A stretch of 45,599 nt of DNA, from the NCBI GenBank assembly GCA_902779505.1, contig CACZBZ010000011.1, forward strand, positions 51,306-96,904, read 5' to 3'. Both the position numbers and the translations under genes were made by a program. The notes beneath the pieces were generated by a model. It searched no databases and was not told where the DNA came from. It worked only from the letters and a program-made list of their open reading frames with translations. The DNA is from an uncultured Lachnospiraceae bacterium (GTDB taxonomy: Bacteria; Bacillota; Clostridia; Lachnospirales; Lachnospiraceae). This document shows positions 7,903 through 17,005 of this stretch, piece after piece (the stretch's first letter is position 1; every line of letters begins with the position of its first letter).

Positions 7903-9111
7903 TTGGCTGTTTGCGTATTGAAAAAAGGCGAAGGAAGAACCATTAAATCAGGTGGAGCTTGGATATATGACAATGAAATAGACTATATCAAAGGAAATTA
8001 TGAGAACGGAGACATTCTGGATGTAGAAGACTTTGATGGTTATGTGATGGGAAAAGGCTTTATAAACGACAATTCAAAGATCAGAATCCGTATGCTCACA
8101 AGAAAAAAAGAAACGCTGATAGATGATGATTTTCTGAGAATGAGGGTCAGAAATGCATGGGAATACAGAAAGAATGTCATGCTTAAGCCGGAAGATCTGG
8201 AAGCTTGCAGAATAATCTTCGGAGAAGCGGACTGGCTCCCGGGTCTTGTAGTGGACAAATATGCGGATGTTCTGGTTGTGGAATCCTTATCTCTGGGAAT
8301 AGATCGTCTTAAGAATAAGATTATAGACATATTGAAAGAATTGATGGCTGAAGACGGCTACAAGATAAGAGGAGTATATGAAAGATCTGACGCTCCCGTG
8401 AGAAAAAAAGAAGGACTCAGACCCTATAAAGGCTTTATCGGTGAAGAGTTTGATACAAAAGTTGAGATATGCGAGAATGGAGTTTATTACCTCGTAGATG
8501 TGGAGAACGGACAGAAAACGGGATTTTTTCTCGATCAGAAATACAATCGACTTGCCATGCACAGGATATGCAAGGATAAAAAAGTGTTGGATTGCTTTAC
8601 TCATATGGGAACTTTTGCTCTTAATGCGGGAATAGCGGGAGCAAGAGAAGTTACCGGTCTTGATATATCCGAATATGCAATAGGTCAGGCAAGGGAAAAC
8701 GCTGTAAGAAACGGGTTAGAAGACAGAGTAAGCTTTAGAGTGGCCAATGTTCTTGATGAGCTTCCAAGATTATATGAGGAGGGAGAAAAATATGATGTTG
8801 TAATTCTTGATCCTCCTGCCTTCACAAAATCAAGGGAAGCAACCAAGAATGCCATAAAAGGCTACAGAGAGATCAACATGAAAGGAATGAAACTTGTAAA
8901 GGACGGAGGTTATCTTGCCACCTGCTCCTGCTCTCACTTTATGACTGAGGAACTTTTCAAGAAAACCATCGGTCAGGCCGCGCAGAGTACGCATAAGCGC
9001 TTACGCCAGATAGAGTTCAGAACACAGGCACCGGATCACCCCATACTCTGGTCTGCCGATGAATCCTTCTACTTAAAATTCTTAATCTTCCAGGTATGTG
9101 AAGAAAGATAG
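7903..9111 (+). CDS. Class I SAM-dependent rRNA methyltransferase, RlmI-like
   Basis: A 402-residue protein of the RlmI (YccW) family, which makes 5-methylcytosine in 23S rRNA in E. coli. An N-terminal PUA RNA-binding domain (about 1-80, GGAWIYDNEI) is followed by a central domain with ENGQKTGFFLDQKYNR near residue 205 and a Rossmann methyltransferase domain: SAM motif VLDCFTHMGTFALNAG, acidic loop GLDIS, and motif IV DPPAFTKS near residue 303. A Cys-containing ATCSCS segment near residue 345 is in the expected place for the m5C nucleophile. Start is TTG at 7903 with GAGGT 8 nt upstream. Monocistronic, closed by the terminator at 9117. Confidence 0.9.
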   Translation: MAVCVLKKGEGRTIKSGGAWIYDNEIDYIKGNYENGDILDVEDFDGYVMGKGFINDNSKIRIRMLTRKKETLIDDDFLRMRVRNAWEYRKNVMLKPEDLEACRIIFGEADWLPGLVVDKYADVLVVESLSLGIDRLKNKIIDILKELMAEDGYKIRGVYERSDAPVRKKEGLRPYKGFIGEEFDTKVEICENGVYYLVDVENGQKTGFFLDQKYNRLAMHRICKDKKVLDCFTHMGTFALNAGIAGAREVTGLDISEYAIGQARENAVRNGLEDRVSFRVANVLDELPRLYEEGEKYDVVILDPPAFTKSREATKNAIKGYREINMKGMKLVKDGGYLATCSCSHFMTEELFKKTIGQAAQSTHKRLRQIEFRTQAPDHPILWSADESFYLKFLIFQVCEER

Positions 9112-9116
9112 TTAAA

Positions 9117-9149
9117 AAAGACGCCTAATTAAGGGCGTCTTTCTCTTTA
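9117..9149 (+). terminator. Intrinsic terminator
   Basis: 9-bp stem AAAGACGCC (9117-9125) with GGCGTCTTT (9134-9142), then CTCTTT. Ends the methyltransferase transcript. Confidence 0.85.
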
Positions 9150-9225
9150 TAAGGGTTTTATTGCGGTTGCGCCCGTGGTATGATTAAAGTTGGTGGACTA
9201 AAGAAAAAATGTAAAGAGGTTAAAA

Positions 9226-10080
9226 ATGACAGAAATAATCAAGGCAATCATATTCGGACTGGTAGAAGGAATAACCGAATGGCTTCCCGTAAGCAGTACC
9301 GGACACATGATCCTTTTAAATGAAATAATAAAGCTGGATGTAAGCGAAGAATTCTACAGCATGTTTCAGGTTGTTATACAGCTGGGGGCAATACTGGCCG
9401 TAGTTATCCTTTTTTTCAAAAACATATGGCCCTTTGGTAAAAAGGATAACAAGGAGCCTTATTCCGATAAAGGAATCGGAAGTTTCATCAAAAAAAATAT
9501 AATTAATCTCTGGTTGCATATAATTGTATCCTGCATTCCGGCAATAATAATCGGAGTTTTCTTTGATGACTTCTTTGAAGAGTTGTTTTACAACTATCAG
9601 ACAGTAGCGATAATGCTTATTCTTGTAGGTGTGGCATTTATAGTAATAGAGTCATTCATAAAAGGAAAAGAAGCAAAGATAAAAGACAGCAGAGATATTG
9701 ATTATAAACTTGCGTTTATCATAGGTCTCTTTCAGGTAATTGCGGCAGTTTTTCCGGGAACATCAAGATCGGGAGCCATAATCATCGGAGCTTTGATTCT
9801 GGGAATATCAAGAACTGTGGCGGCGGAATACGCTTTTTATCTTGCAATTCCTGTAATGTTCGGAGCAAGTCTCCTTAAAGTCGTAAAATTCGGATTCGCA
9901 TTTACGTCTATGGAAGCAGCAATTCTCTTGGTGGGAACTGTGGTGGCTTTCCTTGTATCGTTAGTAATAATCAAGTTTTTAATGAATTATATTAAAAAGC
10001 ATGACTTTAAGATATTCGGATGGTACAGGATAGTAATCGGACTTGTGGTGCTGGCTTGCGGACTGGCGGGTATTATATAA
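9226..10080 (+). CDS. uppP: Undecaprenyl-diphosphatase (UppP/BacA)
   Basis: A 284-residue membrane enzyme that dephosphorylates undecaprenyl diphosphate to recycle the lipid carrier of peptidoglycan and other cell-wall polymers; raised levels give bacitracin tolerance. Family motifs are present: EGITEWLPVSSTGHMIL near residue 10 (with catalytic Glu) and PGTSRSGAIIIGALILG near residue 178, followed by EYAFYLAIPVMFGAS. About eight hydrophobic helices and standard length. AAAGAGG ribosome binding site. nadE begins 24 nt downstream, so the two are probably co-transcribed. Confidence 0.96.
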   Translation: MTEIIKAIIFGLVEGITEWLPVSSTGHMILLNEIIKLDVSEEFYSMFQVVIQLGAILAVVILFFKNIWPFGKKDNKEPYSDKGIGSFIKKNIINLWLHIIVSCIPAIIIGVFFDDFFEELFYNYQTVAIMLILVGVAFIVIESFIKGKEAKIKDSRDIDYKLAFIIGLFQVIAAVFPGTSRSGAIIIGALILGISRTVAAEYAFYLAIPVMFGASLLKVVKFGFAFTSMEAAILLVGTVVAFLVSLVIIKFLMNYIKKHDFKIFGWYRIVIGLVVLACGLAGII

Positions 10081-10104
10081 AACGTTTTGGTATGGAGGAA
10101 GACT

Positions 10105-11991
10105 ATGGACTACGGTTACAGAAAAGTCGCATGTGTCACTTTTGATGTTAAGATCGGAAAAACAGAAGCCAATAAAGAAAGCATTCTAGGAGTACTGAAA
10201 AGCACAGTGAATGATGATATTGACGTTCTTGTTTTCCCCGAACTTTGTATAACAGGTTATACATGTGCGGACATGTTTTTAAGAAAAGAACTGACCGATA
10301 AAGCGCTGACTGCTCTTTTGGATATTGCAAAAGAGACTGAAATAGACGATCGTATTGTGGTAGTCGGTCTTCCTGTCAGAAATGAAGGTAAGTTATACAA
10401 CTGTGCAGCTTTCCTAAGCGAAGGAGAGATTCTTGCCGTAATACCAAAGACATATCTTCCGAATTACAGCGAGTTCTATGAAAAAAGATGGTTTTCATCT
10501 GCTCTGGATACAATGATGGACTCTGTTCTTATTGACGGAAAAGAGATACCTTTCGGAACAGATATTATAGTAGAGACTTCCGACGGAATGAAGATAGGAT
10601 GCGAGATATGCGAAGACCTCTGGGTAATAACACCTCCCAGCAATGCACTCGCTTCTGCCGGAGCTAATATAATTGTCAATCCTTCAGCCAGCAATGAGAT
10701 AGTATCAAAGAAAGAATACAGAAGAAATCTTGTTGCTATGCAGTCGGGATCATGCAATGTGGCATATGTATATTCATCAGCCGGAAGCGGAGAAAGCACG
10801 ACGGATGTAATATACAGTGGTCATCATATAATAGCCGAGTGCGGAAGCGTGAAAAATGAAGGAACCGCATATTTTATCAATGAACCCGTAATAACGACTG
10901 CATTGATAGATATCGAAAAAATCGAAAACGATCAGATAAAGATTAACAGTTACAGACAGGAAGAACTGAAGCCTGTAAGGTTCATATATCTTGAGAGAGA
11001 TAACAAAAAAGAACTTCTTCCCGATGGTGTGAACGCATATCCTTTTGTTCCCGCCGACAAAGAAAGAAGAAAGGAAAGATGTGAGGAGATATTAAGATTA
11101 CAGGCAACCGGTCTGGCATGCAGATTAAAGAAGACGGGAATGAAAAAGGCTGTAATCGGTATATCGGGAGGTCTTGATTCAACACTTGCTCTTCTTGTGA
11201 CAAAAGAAGCCTTTGATATGCTGGGCTATCCTTCAAAGGATATCATCGCAATAACAATGCCCGGATTCGGAACCACCAAGCAGACCAAGACATCTGCAGA
11301 CGGTCTTATGGAACTGGTGGGAGCAGATGCCAGAACGATTGATATAACCGCATCCTGCAGGCAGCATATGAAAGATATCGGACAGGCGGAAGACTGTTAC
11401 GATGTGACTTATGAGAATATACAGGCCAGAGAGAGAACCAAGATTCTGATGAATATTGCCAATAAAGTCGGAGGCCTGGTTGTGGGAACGGGAGATCTTT
11501 CGGAGCTTGCTCTCGGATGGTGCACATATAACGGCGATCATATGTCGATGTATGCGGTAAATGTATCCATTCCCAAGACTCTTGTAAAGTTTATAATAGA
11601 GACTTATGCGGAAGAGAAAGCGAGTCCCGAGATGAGGGATGTTCTGATTGGGGTATGCAATACAATTATCAGTCCCGAACTTCTTCCTCCCGATAAGGAC
11701 GGGAATATTAAGCAGGCAACGGAAGGAACTATCGGAAAATACGATCTCCATGATTTCTTCCTTTACAACTTTGTAAGAAACGGTTTTTCGAGAGAGAAGA
11801 TAGGAAAGCTTGCCCTTAAGGCATTTCCCGATATTCCGGAGAAGCAGATTGAAGACACACTTGATATCTTTATGAAGAGATTTAGAACCAATCAGTTCAA
11901 GAGAAGTTGTATTCCCGACGGACCCAAGGTGGGAACCGTAGCACTTTCTCCGAGAGGTGATTGGAGAATGCCGTCGGATTATGAAGGATAA
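10105..11991 (+). CDS. nadE: Glutamine-dependent NAD+ synthetase
   Basis: A 628-residue two-domain enzyme converting deamido-NAD to NAD with glutamine as nitrogen donor and ATP. The N-terminal amidase (nitrilase fold) has Glu in VFPELCITGY, Lys in IPKTYLPNY and the Cys nucleophile in GCEICEDLWV near residue 170. The C-terminal synthetase has the PP-loop ISGGLDSTLALL near residue 350 and GTGDLSELALGWCTYNGDH. Start: ATG at 10105 has GGAGG 6 nt upstream and is preferred; an in-frame TTG at 10087 would add six residues that include that site. Follows uppP closely; no functional tie is obvious. Confidence 0.95.
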   Translation: MDYGYRKVACVTFDVKIGKTEANKESILGVLKSTVNDDIDVLVFPELCITGYTCADMFLRKELTDKALTALLDIAKETEIDDRIVVVGLPVRNEGKLYNCAAFLSEGEILAVIPKTYLPNYSEFYEKRWFSSALDTMMDSVLIDGKEIPFGTDIIVETSDGMKIGCEICEDLWVITPPSNALASAGANIIVNPSASNEIVSKKEYRRNLVAMQSGSCNVAYVYSSAGSGESTTDVIYSGHHIIAECGSVKNEGTAYFINEPVITTALIDIEKIENDQIKINSYRQEELKPVRFIYLERDNKKELLPDGVNAYPFVPADKERRKERCEEILRLQATGLACRLKKTGMKKAVIGISGGLDSTLALLVTKEAFDMLGYPSKDIIAITMPGFGTTKQTKTSADGLMELVGADARTIDITASCRQHMKDIGQAEDCYDVTYENIQARERTKILMNIANKVGGLVVGTGDLSELALGWCTYNGDHMSMYAVNVSIPKTLVKFIIETYAEEKASPEMRDVLIGVCNTIISPELLPPDKDGNIKQATEGTIGKYDLHDFFLYNFVRNGFSREKIGKLALKAFPDIPEKQIEDTLDIFMKRFRTNQFKRSCIPDGPKVGTVALSPRGDWRMPSDYEG

Positions 11992-12017
11992 ACATTGATG
12001 GAAAAGGATGCTTTTTG

Positions 12018-12045
12018 TTGACAAAAAAAGCAGGAATCTTATACT
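12018..12045 (+). promoter_or_regulatory. Promoter of thrS
   Basis: TTGACA (12018-12023), 16-nt spacer, TATACT (12040-12045). The leader to the ATG at 12110 is about 55 nt and too short for a T-box. Confidence 0.7.
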
Positions 12046-12109
12046 ATTAGAGGGATATTTTCCAGTAAAAAAACAATCGATATAAAACGAGATAGATAAG
12101 GAGAAAAAA

Positions 12110-13993
12110 ATGGAAGCACAAGAGTTTCTGGAGGTATACAGACATTCACTTGCTCATATTCTTGCCAAAGCAGTAATCGAACTGTATGGTAAGGAGGTTC
12201 AGTATGCCATCGGACCACAGATTGATGACGGAGCATATTATGATTTTGCTTTTCCGGAAGGAAAGAACGTATCGGAAGCAGACTTCAAGGCAATTGAAGA
12301 TAAGATGCGTGAAATAATCAAGAGAAGAGAGGACTGGACGAGAAAAGAAGTATCAAAGGCAGAGGCACTTGATATTTTCAAGGATCAGAAGTTTAAGGTT
12401 GAGCTCATTAAGGATCTTCCCGAAGATGAGATTATAACTATTTATTATACAGGTGATGACTATGTTGATCTCTGTAGAGGACCTCATGTATCCAATTCAC
12501 AGGAACTTATGAATGCTTCTTACAAGATTCATTCATGTTCTATGGCTTACTGGCGTGGTGATGAAAAGAGAGATCATCTTCAGAGAATATATTTCTATGC
12601 TTTCCCCAATAAGGATGAGCTAAAGAAGCATATTCAGCTTATTAACGAAGCAAGAGAAAGAGATCATAAGAAGATAGGTGCGCAGCAGGAGCTTTTCCTT
12701 TTCAATGAGACAGCTCCGGGTATGCCTTATTGGTTACCTCGTGGATGGCAGTTATACCAGGCACTGCTTAAATACTCCAGAGAACTTCAGCAGAAGCACG
12801 GATATCAGGAAATATCCGCACCTCTTATTAACAACAAGAGACTCTGGCTTATCAGCGGACACTGGGCACATTATCTTAACAATATGTTCATCGTACCCGG
12901 AATTGCCGGATATACAAAGGCAGATACGGACATTTCCGGAGTAATCGAGAATACTGCAGATGAGGAAGAGACATCAAAGGTAGTAAAGATTGAGGCAGGT
13001 TCTGTTGTTTATAACAGAGAGAATATTGATACAATGGCAGCAAAGCCCATGAACTGTCCCAATGCAATGATGACATATAAGAGAAAGCTTCATTCTTACA
13101 AGGAACTTCCTATCAGATACAGCGAGTATGATGTTCTTCATCGTAAGGAGAAGTCTGGACAGATGAACGGACTTTTCCGAGTTCAGGAATTCCGTCAGGA
13201 TGATGACCATACATTCGTAATGGAATCTCAGATCAGAGATGAGATCTCAGACATCATCTCTATTGCAGATGAGATATACAGCACATTTGGTGTAACATAT
13301 AGAGCCGAGCTGTCTACAAGACCCGATGATTATATGGGTGATATTGAAGTATGGAACAAGGCTGAGGCAGACCTTAAAGCTATACTTGACGAGAAGTATG
13401 GTGAAGGCGGATATGAAGTAAACGAAGGTGACGGAGCTTTCTATGGCCCCAAGATCGACCTTCAGATCAAGGATGCCTTGGGAAGAGAATGGCAGTGTGG
13501 AACAATTCAGCTTGATTTCCAGCTTCCTCATAACTTTGGTCTTACATATACAACTTCTGACGGTTCAGAGGCAATGCCTGTTGTAATCCACAGAGCAATA
13601 TATGGCTCGCTTGAAAGATTTATAGGTATCATCATAGAGAACTTTAAGGGTAACTTCCCATTCTGGATGAGTCCTTATCAGGTTGCTATAGTTCCTATCA
13701 TGGAAGAGCACAATGAATATGCTAAGAAAGTTGAGCAGATTCTTAGCGATAACGGAATCAGAGTGGAAGCAGATTACTCTGACAAGAATATGAGAAACAA
13801 GATTAAGGAATTTAAGCTTTACAAGGATCCATACATTCTTGTACTGGGTGCTAAGGAAGCTGAGAACAATACTGTTTCTCTTAATATCCGCGGTTCAAAT
13901 ATGCAGATTCAGGATGTTCCTCTTGATGACTTTGTAAAGATGTGCAAAAAGATGAATGAGGAACATACATTGGAACTTCTTCAGTCGTTGTAG
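12110..13993 (+). CDS. thrS: Threonyl-tRNA synthetase lacking the TGS domain
   Basis: A 627-residue class II synthetase charging tRNA-Thr. It starts directly in the N2 editing domain (HSLAH near residue 12; DLCRGPHVSN near 122 completes the HxxxH/Cys/His editing site), so the usual N-terminal TGS domain is absent. The catalytic core has motif 1 near 230, motif 2 (LHRKEKSGQMNGLFRVQEF) near 350 and motif 3 (HRAIYGSLERFIG) near 500. Zinc ligands are Cys in KPMNCPN, His in QDDDHTF and His in VVIHRAI. An insertion of roughly 45 residues (from VPGIAGYTKAD to about ENIDTMA) separates motif 1 from motif 2. The anticodon-binding domain occupies about 520-627. GGAG ribosome binding site. Confidence 0.95.
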   Translation: MEAQEFLEVYRHSLAHILAKAVIELYGKEVQYAIGPQIDDGAYYDFAFPEGKNVSEADFKAIEDKMREIIKRREDWTRKEVSKAEALDIFKDQKFKVELIKDLPEDEIITIYYTGDDYVDLCRGPHVSNSQELMNASYKIHSCSMAYWRGDEKRDHLQRIYFYAFPNKDELKKHIQLINEARERDHKKIGAQQELFLFNETAPGMPYWLPRGWQLYQALLKYSRELQQKHGYQEISAPLINNKRLWLISGHWAHYLNNMFIVPGIAGYTKADTDISGVIENTADEEETSKVVKIEAGSVVYNRENIDTMAAKPMNCPNAMMTYKRKLHSYKELPIRYSEYDVLHRKEKSGQMNGLFRVQEFRQDDDHTFVMESQIRDEISDIISIADEIYSTFGVTYRAELSTRPDDYMGDIEVWNKAEADLKAILDEKYGEGGYEVNEGDGAFYGPKIDLQIKDALGREWQCGTIQLDFQLPHNFGLTYTTSDGSEAMPVVIHRAIYGSLERFIGIIIENFKGNFPFWMSPYQVAIVPIMEEHNEYAKKVEQILSDNGIRVEADYSDKNMRNKIKEFKLYKDPYILVLGAKEAENNTVSLNIRGSNMQIQDVPLDDFVKMCKKMNEEHTLELLQSL

Positions 13994-14017
13994 AAGTCAG
14001 AATAACAAGTTGATGTG

Positions 14018-14046
14018 TTGAGTAATTTACATAAAAATGTTAAAAT
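14018..14046 (+). promoter_or_regulatory. Promoter of the EAL gene
   Basis: TTGAGT (14018-14023), 17-nt spacer, TAAAAT (14041-14046), about 40 nt before the ATG at 14085. Confidence 0.6.
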
Positions 14047-14084
14047 CTCTCTAAAGGGGAAAATTGTATAGATGAGAGGTTTAC

Positions 14085-14789
14085 ATGATTTACTACGACC
14101 ATCTGCCATTGTCGGAGGAGATTCTTGACGCTTTGGCAGAATTACACATCGACTACGTTTTTCAGCCTATTTTTTATCCGGACGGAAAGACCATATATGC
14201 AAGAGAAGCTCTTATGAGACCTCACGAGATGACGGTAACGGAGCTTATTGACAAATATGCAAAAGAAAATAAATTGCATATTTTGGAAGTGGCGACCATT
14301 TTCGGAGCGACTCAGGCACATATTTTACGCGGTTATTCGGAAAAGGTAACTCTTAATTCTTTTCCTTCCGAATGCTTTTATCCCGAAGAGCAGAAGGCTT
14401 TCAGTGATTATTACGGACAGATGGATTGCCAGGGTATAATCGAGATATTGGAATATCCCGAGTTTTCTTCAGAGAGTTGGGAAGAGAAAAAGAAAATGCT
14501 TGAGAAGAAGAATATGCTTGTTGCTGTTGATGATTACGGATGTGGCAACAACGATGATGCTCAGGTAGAATATATACAACCGCAGATAGTAAAACTCGAC
14601 AGATCTCTGATTACAGGAATTGATAAAAGCATCGAGAAACAGAGAAATATTGAGGATTGTATAAAGCGGTTTCATAAGAACAATCAATTGATTATCGCTG
14701 AGGGGATTGAGACAAAAGAAGAGTTCGATTATCTGGTTGGATTAGGAGTAGACCTGTTTCAGGGTTATTATCTTGCCAGACCGGCATAA
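14085..14789 (+). CDS. Stand-alone EAL domain c-di-GMP phosphodiesterase
   Basis: A 234-residue cytosolic protein consisting of an EAL domain only. Signature residues for metal binding and catalysis are all visible: EALMRP near residue 46, Asn in TLNSF, EILE near 122, DDYG in AVDDYGCG, Lys in VKLDRSLI, Glu in IAEGIE and the final FQGYYLARP. It is therefore predicted active in hydrolysing c-di-GMP to pGpG. The loop after DDYG reads CGNNDDA instead of TGYSS, a departure in the dimer-relay loop that may alter regulation. GAGAGG ribosome binding site; own promoter and a strong terminator make it a single-gene unit. Confidence 0.88.
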   Translation: MIYYDHLPLSEEILDALAELHIDYVFQPIFYPDGKTIYAREALMRPHEMTVTELIDKYAKENKLHILEVATIFGATQAHILRGYSEKVTLNSFPSECFYPEEQKAFSDYYGQMDCQGIIEILEYPEFSSESWEEKKKMLEKKNMLVAVDDYGCGNNDDAQVEYIQPQIVKLDRSLITGIDKSIEKQRNIEDCIKRFHKNNQLIIAEGIETKEEFDYLVGLGVDLFQGYYLARPA

Positions 14790-14816
14790 ACCCCGATGCA
14801 ATATGCAAGAATTATT

Positions 14817-14846
14817 CAACCGGCTATTTTGGCCGGTTGTTTTTTT
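14817..14846 (+). terminator. Intrinsic terminator
   Basis: 8-bp GC-rich stem CAACCGGC (14817-14824) with GCCGGTTG (14832-14839) and a run of seven T. Ends the EAL transcript. Confidence 0.92.
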
Positions 14847-14891
14847 GATATGACATGGAGCAGAGCCACTATAGGCAGAAAAGAGGCAAAG

Positions 14892-16352
14892 ATGACTGAT
14901 GTACTGATACTGGGAGGAGGAGTTGCAGGCCTGTCCGCAGGAATATATTCCTTGATGAACGGTCATTCTGTAACAATATGTGAACAGCATACAATAGTCG
15001 GAGGTAATCTCACAGGCTGGAACAGGAAAGGTTATCACATTGACAATTGTATTCATTGGCTGACAGGAACCAATCCCAATTCAGGATTATATAAGATGTG
15101 GGAAGAATTGGGTGCCCTTGGAGATGATATCAAAATAATTCAGTCCGATAAACTCTACACCTATGAAAAAGACGGTAAGAATGTTTCCCTCTGGAGAGAC
15201 ATTGATAAGACAGTAGATGAGATGTTAGCCATCGCTCCGGAAGACGAGAAAAGAATAAGAAAATTCGGAAATACTGTTAAAAAGGCTATGTTCTTAAGCG
15301 GCGTAGGCGGAGAGAATCACGATAAAGGCGGAACGGTATTCAACAAGTTGGACGCACTTTTCAGTATTATCGAATACAATAACCAGACTGTTACGGAATA
15401 TGGTAAGACTTACGAAAATCCGTTTTTACAGGGATTCTTTTCTTGCATAACAGGACCCAACTTTTCCATGTCATCATATATCTTTGTGGCAGCAACTTAT
15501 TGTAGCGATAACGGAGGAATTCCGGAAGGGGGATCCTTCAGTATGGCACTGCGTCTTGCCGACAGATTCAAAAGTCTGGGAGGCAATCTTATAACAGGCG
15601 TAAGAGCCACAAAGGTAAATATCGAGAATAAAGTAGCAAAATCTGTTACCTTTGAAGACGGAAAAACAATTGAAGCTGACAACATTGTCATAACTTTTGA
15701 TCCCAAGATGGTATTCGGAAAACTCTTGGATAAGGAGATGCCACAGCCCTTCAGAAGATTATATTCTTCCAAGGCATTTGAGAGATTCTCCTCAATACAT
15801 GCTGCCTTTGAAGTAGATGCGGAAGAGATACCATTTTACGGCTCTCTTATAGTCGACGTACCGGAAGATCTCCAAAAGATTTTATGCGGAGATAAGTGTG
15901 TTCTGCGAGAATTCTCCCATGAGACAAAGTACTCTCCGGAAGGCAGAAACATCATTCAGACGATGATCTACACAGATGAAATCAATGCAGCAAGATTTGT
16001 AAAACTCGCCAAAGAAGGCAAGGGCTATAAAGAAGCAAAAAAAGAACTTAGGGATGCTCAGATGGAATTGATCGAAAGAACAGTTCCTGTACTAAAGGGC
16101 AAAATCGATTGTCTCGATTCATGGACTCCCGCAAGTTACGCAAGATATGTAGGTTCCGAGATAGGATCATTCATGTCTTTTCAAATGCCCAAGAAGAAGA
16201 TGCCCTCAGTCATCAAGAGCAAAGTATCCGGCATCCAAAATGTATTCCTTGCGACTCAGTGGCAGATGGCTCCCGGTGGTCTTCCCATAGCAGCCAAGGT
16301 CGGAAAGATGGCAGCAGACGCCATCAACAAAAGAAAGAAAAAAGATAAATAA
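14892..16352 (+). CDS. FAD-dependent oxidoreductase, phytoene-desaturase-like
   Basis: A 486-residue flavoprotein of the phytoene dehydrogenase/amine oxidase superfamily. The N-terminal dinucleotide-binding motif DVLILGGGVAGLSAGIYS leads to the acidic ICEQ at the end of strand 2 and GGNLTGW. The C-terminus has TQWQMAPGGLPIAAKVGKMA, the second FAD-contact motif of this group. Similar proteins are common in gut Firmicutes and are generally not carotenoid enzymes; the substrate is unknown. The start at 14892 is chosen because AGAGG lies 7 nt upstream and the Rossmann strand begins at once; an upstream in-frame ATG at 14796 would read through the terminator at 14817-14846. It converges on plsY with a 12-nt gap. 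Confidence 0.82.
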   Translation: MTDVLILGGGVAGLSAGIYSLMNGHSVTICEQHTIVGGNLTGWNRKGYHIDNCIHWLTGTNPNSGLYKMWEELGALGDDIKIIQSDKLYTYEKDGKNVSLWRDIDKTVDEMLAIAPEDEKRIRKFGNTVKKAMFLSGVGGENHDKGGTVFNKLDALFSIIEYNNQTVTEYGKTYENPFLQGFFSCITGPNFSMSSYIFVAATYCSDNGGIPEGGSFSMALRLADRFKSLGGNLITGVRATKVNIENKVAKSVTFEDGKTIEADNIVITFDPKMVFGKLLDKEMPQPFRRLYSSKAFERFSSIHAAFEVDAEEIPFYGSLIVDVPEDLQKILCGDKCVLREFSHETKYSPEGRNIIQTMIYTDEINAARFVKLAKEGKGYKEAKKELRDAQMELIERTVPVLKGKIDCLDSWTPASYARYVGSEIGSFMSFQMPKKKMPSVIKSKVSGIQNVFLATQWQMAPGGLPIAAKVGKMAADAINKRKKKDK

Positions 16353-16364
16353 ATCCGGCGTTTT

Positions 16365-17003
16365 CTATTTGTTTTTTAAACTGAATTTAGATTCGGTATG
16401 ATTCTTTAATTTCTCAAAATTGCTCTTATGTCTGATGACAACGAGCAGGGCTGAGACGAGACATAGCAACCATACTTTTAAATCAAAGGTCTTTTCTGCA
16501 AGCATGATGCATAATAAGGCAATGGGGCAGGTAAGGGATGCTGTACAGGAAGATACAGACATGTAGCGACATGAGGCCAAAACAATGAAGAAGATCAATG
16601 TTGCTATAAGGGCCATGCGGTAATCCACGAACCAGATGGTTGCAAAGCCTGCCATAAAAGCTTTTCCCCCTTTGAACCCATACCATAGGGGAAAGCAATG
16701 ACCAAGCATGGCAAAAAGTCCGGCAAAGGCAGCACCGAATTGCCACATATCATAGTTGTTTCTAAAGAAAAGAGCTGTAAGAAAAACACATACGGCAGCT
16801 TTTCCCACATCAAAAATCAGAACAATCCATGCAATGATGTCGTTGCCGTAGACTCTCTTATAATTAGTGAATCCGGGATTTTTACTGCCCTTTTCACGGA
16901 TATCTTCGTGATGGATCAGATGAGAAAAAATGATGGCACCATTGGCTCCTCCCAGAAGATAGGAACATACGGCAGATATCAGCATAGCATAATAAACAGT
17001 CAT
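16365..17003 (-). CDS. plsY: Glycerol-3-phosphate acyltransferase, PlsY family
   Basis: A 212-residue membrane protein that acylates glycerol-3-phosphate using acyl-phosphate, the first step of phospholipid synthesis in most Gram-positives. The PlsY motifs are present with small changes: SYLLGGANGAI (SSxxGSI-like), REKGSKNPGFTNYKR (GSGNxGATNxxR-like), GHCFPLWYGFKGGKA and C-terminal RHKSNFEKL. Five or so hydrophobic helices. Motif 2 has Pro-Gly-Phe where Gly-Ala is usual, so activity or specificity could differ. It begins 2 nt after the degV stop, indicating one transcript and probable translational coupling. Confidence 0.9.
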   Translation of the reverse strand: MTVYYAMLISAVCSYLLGGANGAIIFSHLIHHEDIREKGSKNPGFTNYKRVYGNDIIAWIVLIFDVGKAAVCVFLTALFFRNNYDMWQFGAAFAGLFAMLGHCFPLWYGFKGGKAFMAGFATIWFVDYRMALIATLIFFIVLASCRYMSVSSCTASLTCPIALLCIMLAEKTFDLKVWLLCLVSALLVVIRHKSNFEKLKNHTESKFSLKNK

Positions 17004-17005
17004 AA

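Noticed and set aside
11233-12024. Antisense open frame of 263 codons opposite nadE
   Set aside because: Mirror of a well-supported gene; composition and lack of a ribosome binding site or promoter mark it as a shadow frame.
11992-12109. T-box leader before thrS
   Set aside because: Only about 118 nt, with a promoter in the middle; no T-box sequence or terminator/antiterminator pair.
14796-14891. Upstream ATG start for the FAD oxidoreductase
   Set aside because: Would translate through the EAL terminator hairpin; the Rossmann motif begins right after ATG 14892, which has its own AGAGG.
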